64,000 nucleotides of DNA from RGIG1959 sp045604545 (GCA_045604545.1 JAZUOG010000023.1:6213-70212); one strand, 5' to 3'; positions 33,985 through 43,150 are shown, counted from the stretch's first letter. The notes: generated from the letters alone by a model not told the origin. Numbers and translations: made by a program.

Positions 33985-35409
33985 ATGAGCAAAACCGTAC
34001 AGGATATTCTGAACATGATCGAAGAATATGACATTGAGATGGTTGACTTCAAAATGGTGGATATCAACGGTCAATACCGTCACGTCACGATTCCCGCGAA
34101 AAACTTCTCCGAGGATACCATGAAAAGCGGCATCGGTTTTGATGCCTCCAACTATGGCTATGCCGTGGTGGAAAAGAGCGACATGGTGTTCATTCCCGAT
34201 CCCGATACCGCTGTTATTGACCCGTTTTGCAGCATTCCGACGCTGTCCATGACCGGTAACGCCATGATCATCGACAGCCCCGAAAACCGCCCCTTGGCGC
34301 AGTATCCGCGTAATATCGTGCTTGCCGCGGAGCAGTACATGAAAGACAGCGGCGTCGCCGACACGATGCTCATTCTTCCCGAATTTGAATTCTATCTGTT
34401 CGATCAGGTCGGCTGGGAAGTCAGCCCCGATTGCATCAGTGCCACGGTCGACGCGGTGCAGTCGTATTGGAACAGTGCCACGGAAGGAAAAGGCGTTGTT
34501 GTTCCCAAGCAAAAGGCGTATCACGTCGCCAAACCCTTTGACGTATCCTACGAATGCCGCAGTGAAATGTGCATGCACATGGCCGATGCGGGCATCAACA
34601 TCAACTATCACCACCCCGAAGTGGCGGCGTCCGGTCAGTTTGAGATCGAGCCTCAGCTCGGCAAAATGTCCGAGATGGCTGACGCGTCCATGATGATCAA
34701 ATACATCATTCACAACACGGCGCTGAAATACGGCAAAACCGCCACCTTCATGCCCAAGCCCATCTACGGCGAGGCGGGAAGCGGCATGCACGTCCACATG
34801 TTGCTCCTTAAAGACGGCGAGCCGGTGTTCTCCGATGACAACGGCTATTCGCATCTGAGCCGCGAGGCGCATTGGTTTATGGGCGGCTTGCTCAAGCACA
34901 TTCACTCGCTGTGCGCGCTGACCAATCCCTCCACCAACTCCTTCAAGCGTCTTGTTCCCGGCTTTGAAGCTCCCGTTACCGTTGGTTACGCAACTTCCAA
35001 CCGCAGTGCCGTCATTCGCATTCCCGCGTATGCGAAATCGCCCGATAAGCGCCGTTTTGAACTGCGCAATCCCGACGCCACCTGCAATCCGTATTTCTGC
35101 TATGCGGCGATCCTGATGGCGGGTCTCGACGGCATCAAGAATCAGATCGATCCTCATGAAAACGGCTGGGGCCCTTATGACTGTAACCTGTATCATCTGT
35201 CCGACGAAGAAAAAGCCAAGCTGCAGGGACTTCCGACCTCGTTGCCCGAGGCGCTCGATGCGCTTGAGGCCGATCACGATTACCTGACGGCAGGCGGCGT
35301 GTTCCCCGAGGAACTGCTCAAAAACTTCATCAAGTCGAAGCGCGAAGAATGTCGCCGGATGGCCGCCATTCCGCACCCTGCCGAATTTGATAAGTATTTT
35401 AATCTGTAA
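33985..35409 (+). CDS. glnA: Glutamine synthetase type I, beta-like
   Basis: A 474-residue glutamine synthetase that assimilates ammonia. The ATP-binding FMPKPIYGEAGSGMHVHM, the catalytic HHEVA-like YHHPEVAASGQFEIE, and NRSAVIRIPAYA are present. The C-terminal DHDYLTAGGVFPEELLKNFI and PHPAEFDKYFNL resemble GSI-beta enzymes, and the adenylylation-type tyrosine is present in CNLYHLSDEE. Bacillus-type GSI-alpha proteins are about 444 residues, so this is longer. GAGGGTG lies before ATG at 33985; the upstream in-frame extension is rejected. No glnR or glnE is visible in the window. Confidence 0.95.
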   Translation: MSKTVQDILNMIEEYDIEMVDFKMVDINGQYRHVTIPAKNFSEDTMKSGIGFDASNYGYAVVEKSDMVFIPDPDTAVIDPFCSIPTLSMTGNAMIIDSPENRPLAQYPRNIVLAAEQYMKDSGVADTMLILPEFEFYLFDQVGWEVSPDCISATVDAVQSYWNSATEGKGVVVPKQKAYHVAKPFDVSYECRSEMCMHMADAGININYHHPEVAASGQFEIEPQLGKMSEMADASMMIKYIIHNTALKYGKTATFMPKPIYGEAGSGMHVHMLLLKDGEPVFSDDNGYSHLSREAHWFMGGLLKHIHSLCALTNPSTNSFKRLVPGFEAPVTVGYATSNRSAVIRIPAYAKSPDKRRFELRNPDATCNPYFCYAAILMAGLDGIKNQIDPHENGWGPYDCNLYHLSDEEKAKLQGLPTSLPEALDALEADHDYLTAGGVFPEELLKNFIKSKREECRRMAAIPHPAEFDKYFNL

Positions 35410-35411
35410 GA

Positions 35412-35454
35412 CGCAAAAAAAATCCTGTGTTCCGCGGAACACACTATTTTTTGC
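35412..35454. terminator. Bidirectional terminator between glnA and the minus-strand operon
   Basis: TGTGTTCCG / CGGAACACA palindrome flanked by A and T runs. Confidence 0.85.
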
Positions 35455-36561
35455 TTATTTTATGGTATCTTTACTGCTGTTAAGAACCAACGAGCTGTAC
35501 AGGAACAGCACATCGGCGTTTTCGAAATCCACAAAGTTGCCCAGTGTCATGCTCATGATATAGCGAATATCAACGACCGTGACCTTCGCATAGCCTTGGG
35601 CAAGGAGCGGAGTGATGCTGCTGCCGAAGGAATCGCGGAAGATGACAAGCTCTTTGTCGGTCGTGGCGTTCGGATTGTCGATGGTGATGAGGGAGAGAGA
35701 TCCCGAAAGGAACATTTCATACGGATCGTTGCTGTTTGCCTTCTCCATGTCGTAGACCGCCATCGGCTTTTGGTTCTGAAGATCGAACGCCTCAAAGCCG
35801 CTGATGATGTCGTTGGTCAGATACTTGATGGTATCAGGCTTAAGAAACGGCATGGCGGATTGCTTGAAATGCACTCCGTAAAACGGATTGTCCAGCGTGT
35901 TTTCGGTGTATTCCTCAGGGATATCCGTTCCCATGGCATTCGCAAGCGCTTTTGCCACATCGACGATCTTCTCCTGTCGCCAGTGCGTATCCGTGTTGTA
36001 GTAATCGCTGAGTACCAGCAGATCGGCAATGTCGATATACTCCGCAAAAGCCGCAGTACCGTCCTTGATGTGAGAATACAGTGCATCATAGTCCAGCGTC
36101 AGATACTTAGAGTCGCCTGCTGCAAAGGCGTTCTTATCGGGGATCACCGACACATACACATTGTTGCTCTCGTTCAGATAACGGTCATGGATCCACGAAA
36201 ATCGTTCGACAGCATGGTCGAGATCCACAGGATCCAGCGGGTATTCCGTGCGGCTGACCGAACCGTCTTTGATATAATAGCCGTTGTTATCCGATTCATG
36301 AAACACATACATTGACGAGAAGGCCTTGAGCTTGCGGAACAGATCGCGCATCGGGAACTGGTCGGTTGTGTAGCTCTCAAAGCCGGCCATGAACTTGCCG
36401 CTGGCAATGCTGTCAAATGATACCTCGGGAAGCTGTTCGAGCGGACGTCTTTCCGTCTCGGAATAGTCGCTCGGCGCTTTGACAAAGCAGGTAATACTCA
36501 AGGAAAAGATCAGGACGGCGATGACAACCGTTTGAATGATCGGCATAATGCGTTTTAACAT
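35455..36561 (-). CDS. DHHW/AlgX-like surface-glycan modification protein
   Basis: A 368-residue exported protein with an N-terminal membrane anchor (IIQTVVIAVLIFSLSITCF) and an SGNH-hydrolase-like core. Visible motifs are YYNTDTHWR (the DxxH element of DHHW proteins) near residue 190 and VIFRDSFGSS (Ser nucleophile) near residue 315. AlgX/AlgJ-type proteins work with an MBOAT acyltransferase to O-acetylate polysaccharide outside the membrane. It is the last gene of the operon led by the ECF sigma factor and starts 17 nt after the MBOAT stop. Acetylation is inference from family and neighbour. Confidence 0.85.
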   Translation of the reverse strand: MLKRIMPIIQTVVIAVLIFSLSITCFVKAPSDYSETERRPLEQLPEVSFDSIASGKFMAGFESYTTDQFPMRDLFRKLKAFSSMYVFHESDNNGYYIKDGSVSRTEYPLDPVDLDHAVERFSWIHDRYLNESNNVYVSVIPDKNAFAAGDSKYLTLDYDALYSHIKDGTAAFAEYIDIADLLVLSDYYNTDTHWRQEKIVDVAKALANAMGTDIPEEYTENTLDNPFYGVHFKQSAMPFLKPDTIKYLTNDIISGFEAFDLQNQKPMAVYDMEKANSNDPYEMFLSGSLSLITIDNPNATTDKELVIFRDSFGSSITPLLAQGYAKVTVVDIRYIMSMTLGNFVDFENADVLFLYSSLVLNSSKDTIK

Positions 36562-36578
36562 GTTGTAATCACCCTCCT

Positions 36579-37997
36579 TTAAAAACGGAAATACAGGAAC
36601 GGATTGAAACTGCCATCGACAAGATAGGCGATCGACAGAACAAGCAGACCGACAAGCACAACCGGCTCAACAATGCTCATGATCGCCTCACCTTTTTCGG
36701 TGGTGCGAATGGCGCGAATGCGATTGGTGATGAGCGGGGTGGAGCCGACGATGCCGATCACGATCACGACCGCAAAGCTTCTCAGATAATAGAGTGCCTC
36801 TGCAGACCAGAGCGGCAGATTGCCGAATCCGAACAGCGATGCGATATCGATGCCTGCCTGTGCGGTGCTCGGTGCGTTAAACAGCACAAAGCTGATGATC
36901 ACCATAAGCATCACATACACATGAGCCACAACGGGCCATTTCTTCAGATACTTGAGCAGGAACAGCTTTTCAAGCGTCAGCAATATCGCAAACATCAGGC
37001 CCCACAGCACAAAGTTCCATGCGGCACCGTGCCAGAAGCCTGTAAGCATCCATACAACCAGAATGTTGAACAGATGGCGCGGGGTCGACACGCGGTTGCC
37101 GCCGAGGGGGATATAGACGTAGTCGCGGAACCAGCTTCCGAGTGACATATGCCAGCGACGCCAGAATTCCGTGACACTCTTTGAGATGAACGGATAGTTG
37201 AAGTTCTCGAGGAAATCAAATCCGAAGATCTTGCCAAGACCGATCGCCATGTCGCTGTATCCCGAGAAGTCGAAATAAATGTGAAGTGCAAAAGCGACGG
37301 CGTACAACCAGAAGAACAAGACGGACTGTTCCTCAGAGTCGCGGAAGATATCGCAAAGCTCGCCGAGCGGGTTGGCAATGAGGATTTTTTTGGCGAGACC
37401 GAAGGCGAAACGGCGAATACCCCGAGATGCCTTCTCAAAGGTGTGGGTACGTTCGCGGAGCTGCAACTCAATGTCCGAATATCGTACGATCGGGCCGGCA
37501 ATCAGCTGGGGGAACATCGCCACATATGCGGCAAGGTTGATGGGATTCTTTTGTGTCGCGACATCGCCACGGTACACATCGATGACATAGCTGAGGATCT
37601 GGAAGGTATAAAAGCTGATGCCGATGGGAAGCGCAATGTTCAGAAGCGGTACCGACATGCCGGTGACATTGTTGAATGTGTCGATAAAGAAATCGGTGTA
37701 TTTGTAATACACAAGAAACCCGAGTGTAATGACGGCGGTGGCGATCATGATCAGCTTATCTACTGTCAATTTGTAATAAAACCGGACATTGCGAAAACGC
37801 TCGATCAGCAGACCGCCGACGTAGCCGACAAGGATCGAGATCGACATCATAATGACCAGCTTCGGCTCGCCCCATCCATAAAAAACAAGGCTCCCCAAAA
37901 GGAGAACCGTGTTTTTTAAGAAACGTGGGGACAAAAAGTATACCGCAAGCATGATCGGTAAGAAGTAGAACAAAAACGGAATACCGGAAAACAGCAT
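36579..37997 (-). CDS. MBOAT-family O-acyltransferase (AlgI-like)
   Basis: A 472-residue polytopic acyltransferase with about eleven hydrophobic segments. The catalytic-type elements are SVTEFWRRWHMSLGSWFRDYVYIPLGGNR (residues about 280-310) and MLTGFWHGAAWNFVLWGL, whose histidine is the conserved MBOAT His. AlgI moves acyl groups from a cytoplasmic donor across the membrane to a glycan. Paired with the DHHW protein, it should modify a surface polysaccharide or teichoic acid; the polymer is unknown. Directly preceded by a small lipoprotein gene. Confidence 0.92.
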   Translation of the reverse strand: MLFSGIPFLFYFLPIMLAVYFLSPRFLKNTVLLLGSLVFYGWGEPKLVIMMSISILVGYVGGLLIERFRNVRFYYKLTVDKLIMIATAVITLGFLVYYKYTDFFIDTFNNVTGMSVPLLNIALPIGISFYTFQILSYVIDVYRGDVATQKNPINLAAYVAMFPQLIAGPIVRYSDIELQLRERTHTFEKASRGIRRFAFGLAKKILIANPLGELCDIFRDSEEQSVLFFWLYAVAFALHIYFDFSGYSDMAIGLGKIFGFDFLENFNYPFISKSVTEFWRRWHMSLGSWFRDYVYIPLGGNRVSTPRHLFNILVVWMLTGFWHGAAWNFVLWGLMFAILLTLEKLFLLKYLKKWPVVAHVYVMLMVIISFVLFNAPSTAQAGIDIASLFGFGNLPLWSAEALYYLRSFAVVIVIGIVGSTPLITNRIRAIRTTEKGEAIMSIVEPVVLVGLLVLSIAYLVDGSFNPFLYFRF

Positions 37998-38028
37998 GGG
38001 TTATCTCCCCTTAGTATTGATGTTGAAA

Positions 38029-38637
38029 TCAGCCGATGGGAGCCTCAACAATCACAGTGGCAGTCTCAAAAGCTTCGGTCAGCTCAGAAGCGAAGGTGGT
38101 CACAACTTCGCCGTTACCGAACACCACAACGATGGTGCTGTCGTCAAGAGAAGCGATATACAGGGTCTCGGGGAACCCGCACATCCACTGGTTGCCGTTG
38201 ATGGTGTCCTGCATAGCGGTGACAAAGGCGTCCTTGTTGGCGGCATCGGTGAGGTGGTACACAGCACCGGTGAAGGTGTTGGCGTTCATGGCGTGCACGA
38301 GGGAAGCGGCGTCATCGATCATGGCGGCAGCCTCAGCAGGGCAAACCAGCAGACCGCCGAAGTTGTCGTAGTTGGTGACATCCACAGCGCCGGGAGCGTT
38401 TTCGACCAGCGTGCCGTAGTCGCCGCCCATGGCGAAGAATTTGTTAGCCTCGTCGTAGTTGTTCCAAACGGTGGTCAGCACGTCAAGGGGAGCAGGAGCG
38501 GGCTCAGCCTCGGGAGCGGGAGCGGTGGTCGTGGTGGCGGCGGTGTCGTCGTTGGTGGGCTCGGTGGTTTCGTTGCCGCAAGCGGTGAAAGCAACGAGCA
38601 TCAGGGCGGCGATCAGCAGAGCAAACAGTTTTTTCAT
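38029..38637 (-). CDS. Lipoprotein, DUF4358-like, in the acetylation operon
   Basis: A 202-residue lipoprotein (MKKLFALLIAALMLVAFTAC; lipobox FTAC) followed by an Ala/Pro/Thr-rich linker (about 25-60) and a globular domain with FVTAMQDTINGNQWMCGFPETLYIASLDDSTIVVVFG. This shape, and its place next to MBOAT and DHHW genes, resembles DUF4358 lipoproteins, but similarity at motif level is weak. AAGAAAGGAAG precedes ATG at 38637. It may help the extracytoplasmic acylation machinery; function unknown. Confidence 0.65.
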   Translation of the reverse strand: MKKLFALLIAALMLVAFTACGNETTEPTNDDTAATTTTAPAPEAEPAPAPLDVLTTVWNNYDEANKFFAMGGDYGTLVENAPGAVDVTNYDNFGGLLVCPAEAAAMIDDAASLVHAMNANTFTGAVYHLTDAANKDAFVTAMQDTINGNQWMCGFPETLYIASLDDSTIVVVFGNGEVVTTFASELTEAFETATVIVEAPIG

Positions 38638-38668
38638 GGTGGGTTCTTCCTTTCTTTTTATAGACATG

Positions 38669-39181
38669 TTAATCGGGCACGATGGTGGTGACGTTCACGT
38701 TGCCGTTTTCGGCATCAAACGTGAGACGGAAGTGTTCACCGTTGGCGGTGAACTCGACACTGTCGGTCAAGATGGTCCATTCCAGCGTCAGGGAATGTTG
38801 GACTGTGGTGTTGTCAAGCGGCGTTTTTTCGCCGTTGTCGGAAACAACACACAAATCCGCCGACGATGAGTGGGCGGTGATGGTGCCGTCGGCTGTCAGG
38901 GTGACCTGCGCACGGCTCATTGTCTCGGAACGTGCGGCTGTAAACGGTGTGGCGTGATTCACGCTGACGGAAACCGCAGGCAGCGACGATGTTGTGAATG
39001 CGTTGAGGATCACGCCTCCGACAACCAGTAATACCAGACACGCGGCAAGCGACGTGATGACGGCAACAATGCGCGGTTTGCGGTTGCTTTTGGCACTTTC
39101 GGCGGCCGCAAGAATGTCCGCCTTCCACTCGGTGGGAACAGTCTTGCGCTGATATTCATGGATTTGTGCAGGGTCAAACAA
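38669..39181 (-). CDS. Putative membrane-bound anti-sigma factor
   Basis: A 170-residue protein with a cytoplasmic start of about 40 residues, one transmembrane segment (IVAVITSLAACLVLLVVGGVIL) and an extracytoplasmic domain of about 100 residues. Position 13 nt after an ECF sigma gene, with the single-pass topology, makes it the cognate anti-sigma factor. There is no HxxxCxxC zinc motif, so it is not a classical ZAS type. It uses a TTG start at 39181 with GGAGGG seven nt upstream; no ATG is available there. The sensed signal is unknown. Confidence 0.78.
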   Translation of the reverse strand: MFDPAQIHEYQRKTVPTEWKADILAAAESAKSNRKPRIVAVITSLAACLVLLVVGGVILNAFTTSSLPAVSVSVNHATPFTAARSETMSRAQVTLTADGTITAHSSSADLCVVSDNGEKTPLDNTTVQHSLTLEWTILTDSVEFTANGEHFRLTFDAENGNVNVTTIVPD

Positions 39182-39194
39182 GCTTGATCCCTCC

Positions 39195-39662
39195 TTATGA
39201 CAGATGGTCTTTGAGAGCGTCTCTGGCGCGGGACAATCGCATTTTGACGGCGGAGACGGACAACTTCAGAGCGACGGCAACCTCCTCAACGGAGTATCCT
39301 TCCAAATAGTGAAGGACCACAACGTCTTTGAATTTGTCCGGAAGCAGATCGATTGCCTGAAACACGGCAGATCGTTCGTTGTTTTGTGCGGCGGGAAGTT
39401 CCGTTACCTCGTCGAGCGGGGTGTAAGCACGGATATTCCGTCTGCGCGCCAGATCATGGCAACGATTGATCATGACGCGGATCAGCCACGAGCGTTCGTG
39501 CTCCTCGTCCTTGAAACGTTTGTCAGCGACGGCGTATTTCACAAATACGTCGTGAAGGGCGTCTTTGGCGTCGTCGACGTGCGTCAGATGGGAGAGCGCC
39601 AGGCGGTAGAGCATATCGGCATACGCGTGATAGGCACGCTCTATGGCGGTCGATCGGTCCAT
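39195..39662 (-). CDS. ECF-type RNA polymerase sigma factor
   Basis: A 155-residue sigma-70 family protein with region 2 (LYRLALSHLTHVDDAKDALHDVFVKYA; RSWLIRVMINRCHDLARRR) and region 4 (LPDKFKDVVVLHYLEGYSVEEVAVALKLSVSAVKMRLSRARDALK). AGAGGAG precedes ATG at 39662. As the first gene of a five-gene minus-strand operon with anti-sigma, lipoprotein, MBOAT and DHHW genes, it probably controls envelope acylation. A candidate autoregulated promoter with TGTGAC and a CGTC-like element may lie at 39689-39713 but was not established. Confidence 0.9.
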   Translation of the reverse strand: MDRSTAIERAYHAYADMLYRLALSHLTHVDDAKDALHDVFVKYAVADKRFKDEEHERSWLIRVMINRCHDLARRRNIRAYTPLDEVTELPAAQNNERSAVFQAIDLLPDKFKDVVVLHYLEGYSVEEVAVALKLSVSAVKMRLSRARDALKDHLS

Positions 39663-39839
39663 CCTGTCGGCTCCTCTCATCAATAAAACGCATGAGACCG
39701 TCAAAAAGTCACATGAATTTTCAAATTTTTTTTATTATATCACATATTTTCGGTTTAGGCAATCTTCCGTCAATAATATATAGGTGTAGTCGGTATCAAA
39801 ATTGTAAACTGTTTCCTGGCGTTATCTTGTGGTTTTTCG

Positions 39840-39868
39840 TTGACAAGCATACGATATGTGGGTATAAT
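39840..39868 (+). promoter_or_regulatory. Consensus sigma-A promoter of nrdD
   Basis: TTGACA (39840-39845), 17-nt spacer, TATAAT (39863-39868). Start expected near 39875. The gap before it from 39705 to 39839 is AT-rich and shows no gene. Confidence 0.9.
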
Positions 39869-39879
39869 AAGCATTGCGA

Positions 39880-39924
39880 ACACAAAATCGTGTGGTTTCG
39901 ACACTTGAAACACCATATATGTAT
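39880..39924 (+). promoter_or_regulatory. Candidate pair of NrdR boxes
   Basis: Two degenerate copies of the ACAC-N-ATAT-GTGT type element, ACACAAAATCGTGT (39880-39893) and ACACCATATATGTAT (39910-39924), start 30 nt apart, a whole number of helical turns. They lie at and after the expected start of nrdD transcription, where NrdR binds to repress ribonucleotide reductase genes. No nrdR gene is in the window. Confidence 0.5.
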
Positions 39925-39946
39925 TTTATACGGAAAGGAGCCGGTT

Positions 39947-42121
39947 ATGAAGATCATTAAACGAAGCGGTGCGGAAGAGGTTTTCGACAGACAAAAAATT
40001 GTCGTGGCGATCGCCAAGGCAAATGACAGTGTCGTTCCCAGCTCGCGTATGTCGGACATTCAGATCCGTCGTATTGCCGAGGATGTGGAAATGGCGGCGA
40101 TGAATATGGGGCGCTCGCTCACCGTTGAAGAGATTCAGGACCTTGTCGAAGATCAGATCATGAATCAGCGTGCCTTTGATGTGGCACGTCGCTATATCAC
40201 GTATCGTTACACCCGTGCGCTTGTGCGCAAATCCAATACGACCGACGATCAGATCTTGAGCCTTATCGAATGCAACAACGAAGAGGTCAAACAGGAGAAT
40301 TCCAATAAGAATCCCACCGTCAACAGCGTTCAGCGTGACTACATGGCGGCTGAGGTCAGCAAGGATATCACCAAACGCCTGCTTCTGCCTGCGGATATTG
40401 TGGCGGCCCACGAACAGGGTGTCATTCACTTTCACGATTCCGACTATTTTGCTCAGCATATGCACAACTGTGACCTTGTAAACTTGGAAGATATGCTGCA
40501 AAACGGCACCGTCATCAGCGGCACGCTCATCGAAAAACCGCACAGCTTTTCGACCGCGTGCAACATCGCCACCCAAATCATCGCACAGGTCGCGTCTTGT
40601 CAATACGGCGGTCAAAGCATCAGCCTGACGCATCTTGCACCGTTTGTGGACGTGAGCCGCAAAAAGATCCGCTCCCTTGTGGAAGAGGAAATGCGGCTTG
40701 TCGGCGCACAGCTCAGCGAAGCGGAAATCGACGCCATCACCGAAAAACGCCTGCGCGATGAGGTGAAAAACGGCGTACAGATGATCCAGTATCAGGTTGT
40801 CACGCTGATGACCACCAACGGACAGGCGCCGTTTGTGACGGTGTTTATGTACCTCGGAGAAGCCAAGAATGAAGCCGAAAAAGCCGACCTTGCGCTCATC
40901 ATCGAGGAGACCCTCCGTCAACGGTATCAAGGCGTGAAAAACGAGAAGGGCGTATGGGTGACACCGGCCTTCCCAAAACTGATCTACGTTCTTGAAGAGG
41001 ACAATATCCACGAAGACAGCAAGTATTATTATCTGACAAAGCTTGCCGCCAAATGCACCGCCAAGCGCATGGTGCCGGATTATATTTCCGAAAAGGTCAT
41101 GCTGCAAAACAAGATCGACAAAAACGGCGAAGGGCATTGCTATACCTGCATGGGCTGCCGCAGCTTCCTGACACCGTATGTCGACAAAGACGGTAAGCCG
41201 AAGTACTACGGTCGTTTCAATCAAGGCGTGGTAACGGTCAATCTGGTGGATATCGGTCTTTCCAGCGAAGGCGACATGACCCGTTTCTGGGAATTGTTTG
41301 ACGAGCGTATGGAGCTGTGCCATCGCGCGTTGCAGTGCCGTCACGAGCGACTGACGGGAACGCTTTCCGATGCCGCGCCTATCCTGTGGCAGCACGGTGC
41401 GCTTCTCCGCCTGAAAAGCGGCGAGACGATCGACGAGTATCTCCACGGCGGCTATTCCACGTTGTCTCTCGGCTATGCGGGCTTGTGGGAATGCGTTTAC
41501 AGCCTGAACGGCAAAAAACTCACCGAGCCCGACGGCGAGGCTCTCGGACTTGAGATCATGAAAAAATTGAATGAGTACACCGCCAAATGGAAAGCGGCGG
41601 AAAACATCGACTATTCTCTTTACGGAACGCCCCTTGAAAGCACCACCTATAAATTTGCCAAATGCCTCCAACAGCGATTCGGTATCCGCAAAGGCATTAC
41701 CGACAAGAACTATATCACCAACAGTTATCATGTGCATGTGACGGAGGAGATCGATGCATTTGATAAGCTGGCGCTGGAATCCAAGTTTCAGGCATTGTCT
41801 CCCGGCGGCGCGATTTCCTATGTTGAGGTTCCCAATATGCAAAACAATCTCGATGCGGTGCTCTCGGTGATGCGGTTCATCTATGACAACATCATGTACG
41901 CCGAGCTGAACACCAAGAGCGATTTTTGCCAGGAATGCGGCTACGACGGTGAGATCGAGATCCACAACGAAGACGGCAAGCTGATCTGGGTATGCCCGAA
42001 TTGCGGCAACCACGATCAAAGCAAGCTGAATGTGGCGCGTCGCACCTGCGGCTATATCGGTACGCAGTTCTGGAATCAGGGCCGTACGCAGGAGATCAAA
42101 GAGCGTGTGCTCCATCTGTAA
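39947..42121 (+). CDS. nrdD: Anaerobic ribonucleoside-triphosphate reductase NrdD
   Basis: A 724-residue class III reductase that makes deoxyribonucleotides without oxygen. An N-terminal ATP cone (KRSGAEEVFDRQKIVVAIAKAND, about residues 1-95) controls activity. The glycyl-radical region ends the protein: zinc cysteines CQECGYDG and CPNCGN, then RRTCGYIGTQ with the radical glycine. AAAGGAG precedes ATG at 39947; a longer in-frame extension is rejected. NrdG follows 18 nt later, and dut comes next, making a nucleotide operon. Confidence 0.96.
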   Translation: MKIIKRSGAEEVFDRQKIVVAIAKANDSVVPSSRMSDIQIRRIAEDVEMAAMNMGRSLTVEEIQDLVEDQIMNQRAFDVARRYITYRYTRALVRKSNTTDDQILSLIECNNEEVKQENSNKNPTVNSVQRDYMAAEVSKDITKRLLLPADIVAAHEQGVIHFHDSDYFAQHMHNCDLVNLEDMLQNGTVISGTLIEKPHSFSTACNIATQIIAQVASCQYGGQSISLTHLAPFVDVSRKKIRSLVEEEMRLVGAQLSEAEIDAITEKRLRDEVKNGVQMIQYQVVTLMTTNGQAPFVTVFMYLGEAKNEAEKADLALIIEETLRQRYQGVKNEKGVWVTPAFPKLIYVLEEDNIHEDSKYYYLTKLAAKCTAKRMVPDYISEKVMLQNKIDKNGEGHCYTCMGCRSFLTPYVDKDGKPKYYGRFNQGVVTVNLVDIGLSSEGDMTRFWELFDERMELCHRALQCRHERLTGTLSDAAPILWQHGALLRLKSGETIDEYLHGGYSTLSLGYAGLWECVYSLNGKKLTEPDGEALGLEIMKKLNEYTAKWKAAENIDYSLYGTPLESTTYKFAKCLQQRFGIRKGITDKNYITNSYHVHVTEEIDAFDKLALESKFQALSPGGAISYVEVPNMQNNLDAVLSVMRFIYDNIMYAELNTKSDFCQECGYDGEIEIHNEDGKLIWVCPNCGNHDQSKLNVARRTCGYIGTQFWNQGRTQEIKERVLHL

Positions 42122-42139
42122 AACAAAGGACAGGATACA

Positions 42140-42694
42140 ATGAATTACGCGGCGATCAAGAAAAACGACATTGCCAACGGTCCCGGAGTGCGTGTGTCGT
42201 TGTTTGTCAGCGGTTGCCGTCATGCCTGTAAGGGTTGCTTCAACCGTGAAGCGTGGTCGTTTTCATACGGCGAGGCGTTCGACGATGCCGTACAGCAGGA
42301 CGTGATCAATGCGCTTGATCACGACTATATTGCGGGGCTGTCGTTACTCGGCGGTGAACCGTTTGAGCCGGAAAACCAACATCCGCTTGCGGTGTTTCTC
42401 GACAACGTCCGCGCGGCGTTCCCCGAAAAGACCGTGTGGTGCTACAGCGGCTTTACGTTTGAGGAACTGCAAAGCGGCAATGTCGGCGAGCATGCGCCCG
42501 AGCTGCTTTCCCGCATCGATGTGCTGGTTGACGGACGGTTTGAACAGGATAAGACCGATTTGTCGTTGCTGTTTCGCGGATCGGATAATCAGCGGATTTT
42601 GGATGTCAAGCGGTCGCTTGCCGAAGGACGGGCGATTTGGCTTGATGGTGTGTGGAAGCGCACAATGGGCAGTGGGAATATAGAGGAGGATTGA
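42140..42694 (+). CDS. nrdG: Anaerobic ribonucleotide reductase activating protein NrdG
   Basis: A 184-residue radical SAM activase that generates the glycyl radical on NrdD. The cluster motif is CRHACKGC (CxxxCxxC), preceded by ANGPGVRVSLFVSG and followed by FNREAWSF. ATG at 42140 starts 18 nt after nrdD, in the same operon. Confidence 0.96.
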   Translation: MNYAAIKKNDIANGPGVRVSLFVSGCRHACKGCFNREAWSFSYGEAFDDAVQQDVINALDHDYIAGLSLLGGEPFEPENQHPLAVFLDNVRAAFPEKTVWCYSGFTFEELQSGNVGEHAPELLSRIDVLVDGRFEQDKTDLSLLFRGSDNQRILDVKRSLAEGRAIWLDGVWKRTMGSGNIEED

Positions 42695-42700
42695 AACGAT

Positions 42701-43144
42701 ATGGCACAGATGGTACAATGCAAAAAGCTGGACGAGCGGGCGGTCATGCCGTCGTACGGTTCGGCATATGCGGGGGGCGCCGATCTTTATGCGCTCGTTG
42801 ACGAAGGAACGGTTACCGTCGCCCCTCATGAGACGGTCTTTGTTCACACGGGGCTTTCCATGGCGATTCCTGTCGGGTTTGTGGGGTTGATCTATGCGCG
42901 CAGCGGCACGGCCTGCAAACGCGGCTTGGCGCCTGCCAACAAGGTGGGTGTGATCGACAGTGACTACCGCGGTGAGATCATGGTGGCGCTTCATAACCAT
43001 TCCGAGATTCCGCAAATCATCGCTCATCATGAGCGTATTGCTCAGATGGTGATTGCGCCGTTTTTGACGGCGGATTTTGTGGAAACAGAGACGCTTGATG
43101 ATACCGCACGCGGTGAGGGCGGCTTTGGTTCAACCGGTAAATAA
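42701..43144 (+). CDS. dut: Deoxyuridine 5'-triphosphate nucleotidohydrolase (dUTPase)
   Basis: A 147-residue trimeric dUTPase that keeps uracil out of DNA and supplies dUMP. The five family motifs are visible: AYAGGADLYA, YARSGTACKRGLA, GVIDSDYRGEIMV, HERIAQMV and GGFGSTGK. GGAGG is 12 nt upstream of ATG. It starts seven nt after nrdG and logically belongs with the reductase in dNTP balance. A strong terminator ends the operon. Confidence 0.96.
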   Translation: MAQMVQCKKLDERAVMPSYGSAYAGGADLYALVDEGTVTVAPHETVFVHTGLSMAIPVGFVGLIYARSGTACKRGLAPANKVGVIDSDYRGEIMVALHNHSEIPQIIAHHERIAQMVIAPFLTADFVETETLDDTARGEGGFGSTGK

Positions 43145-43150
43145 TACAAC

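Noticed and set aside
39926..42223. 765-codon minus-strand frame
   Set aside because: It is the complement of nrdD, which has clear motifs and a good start; the long open frame is a codon-bias artefact.
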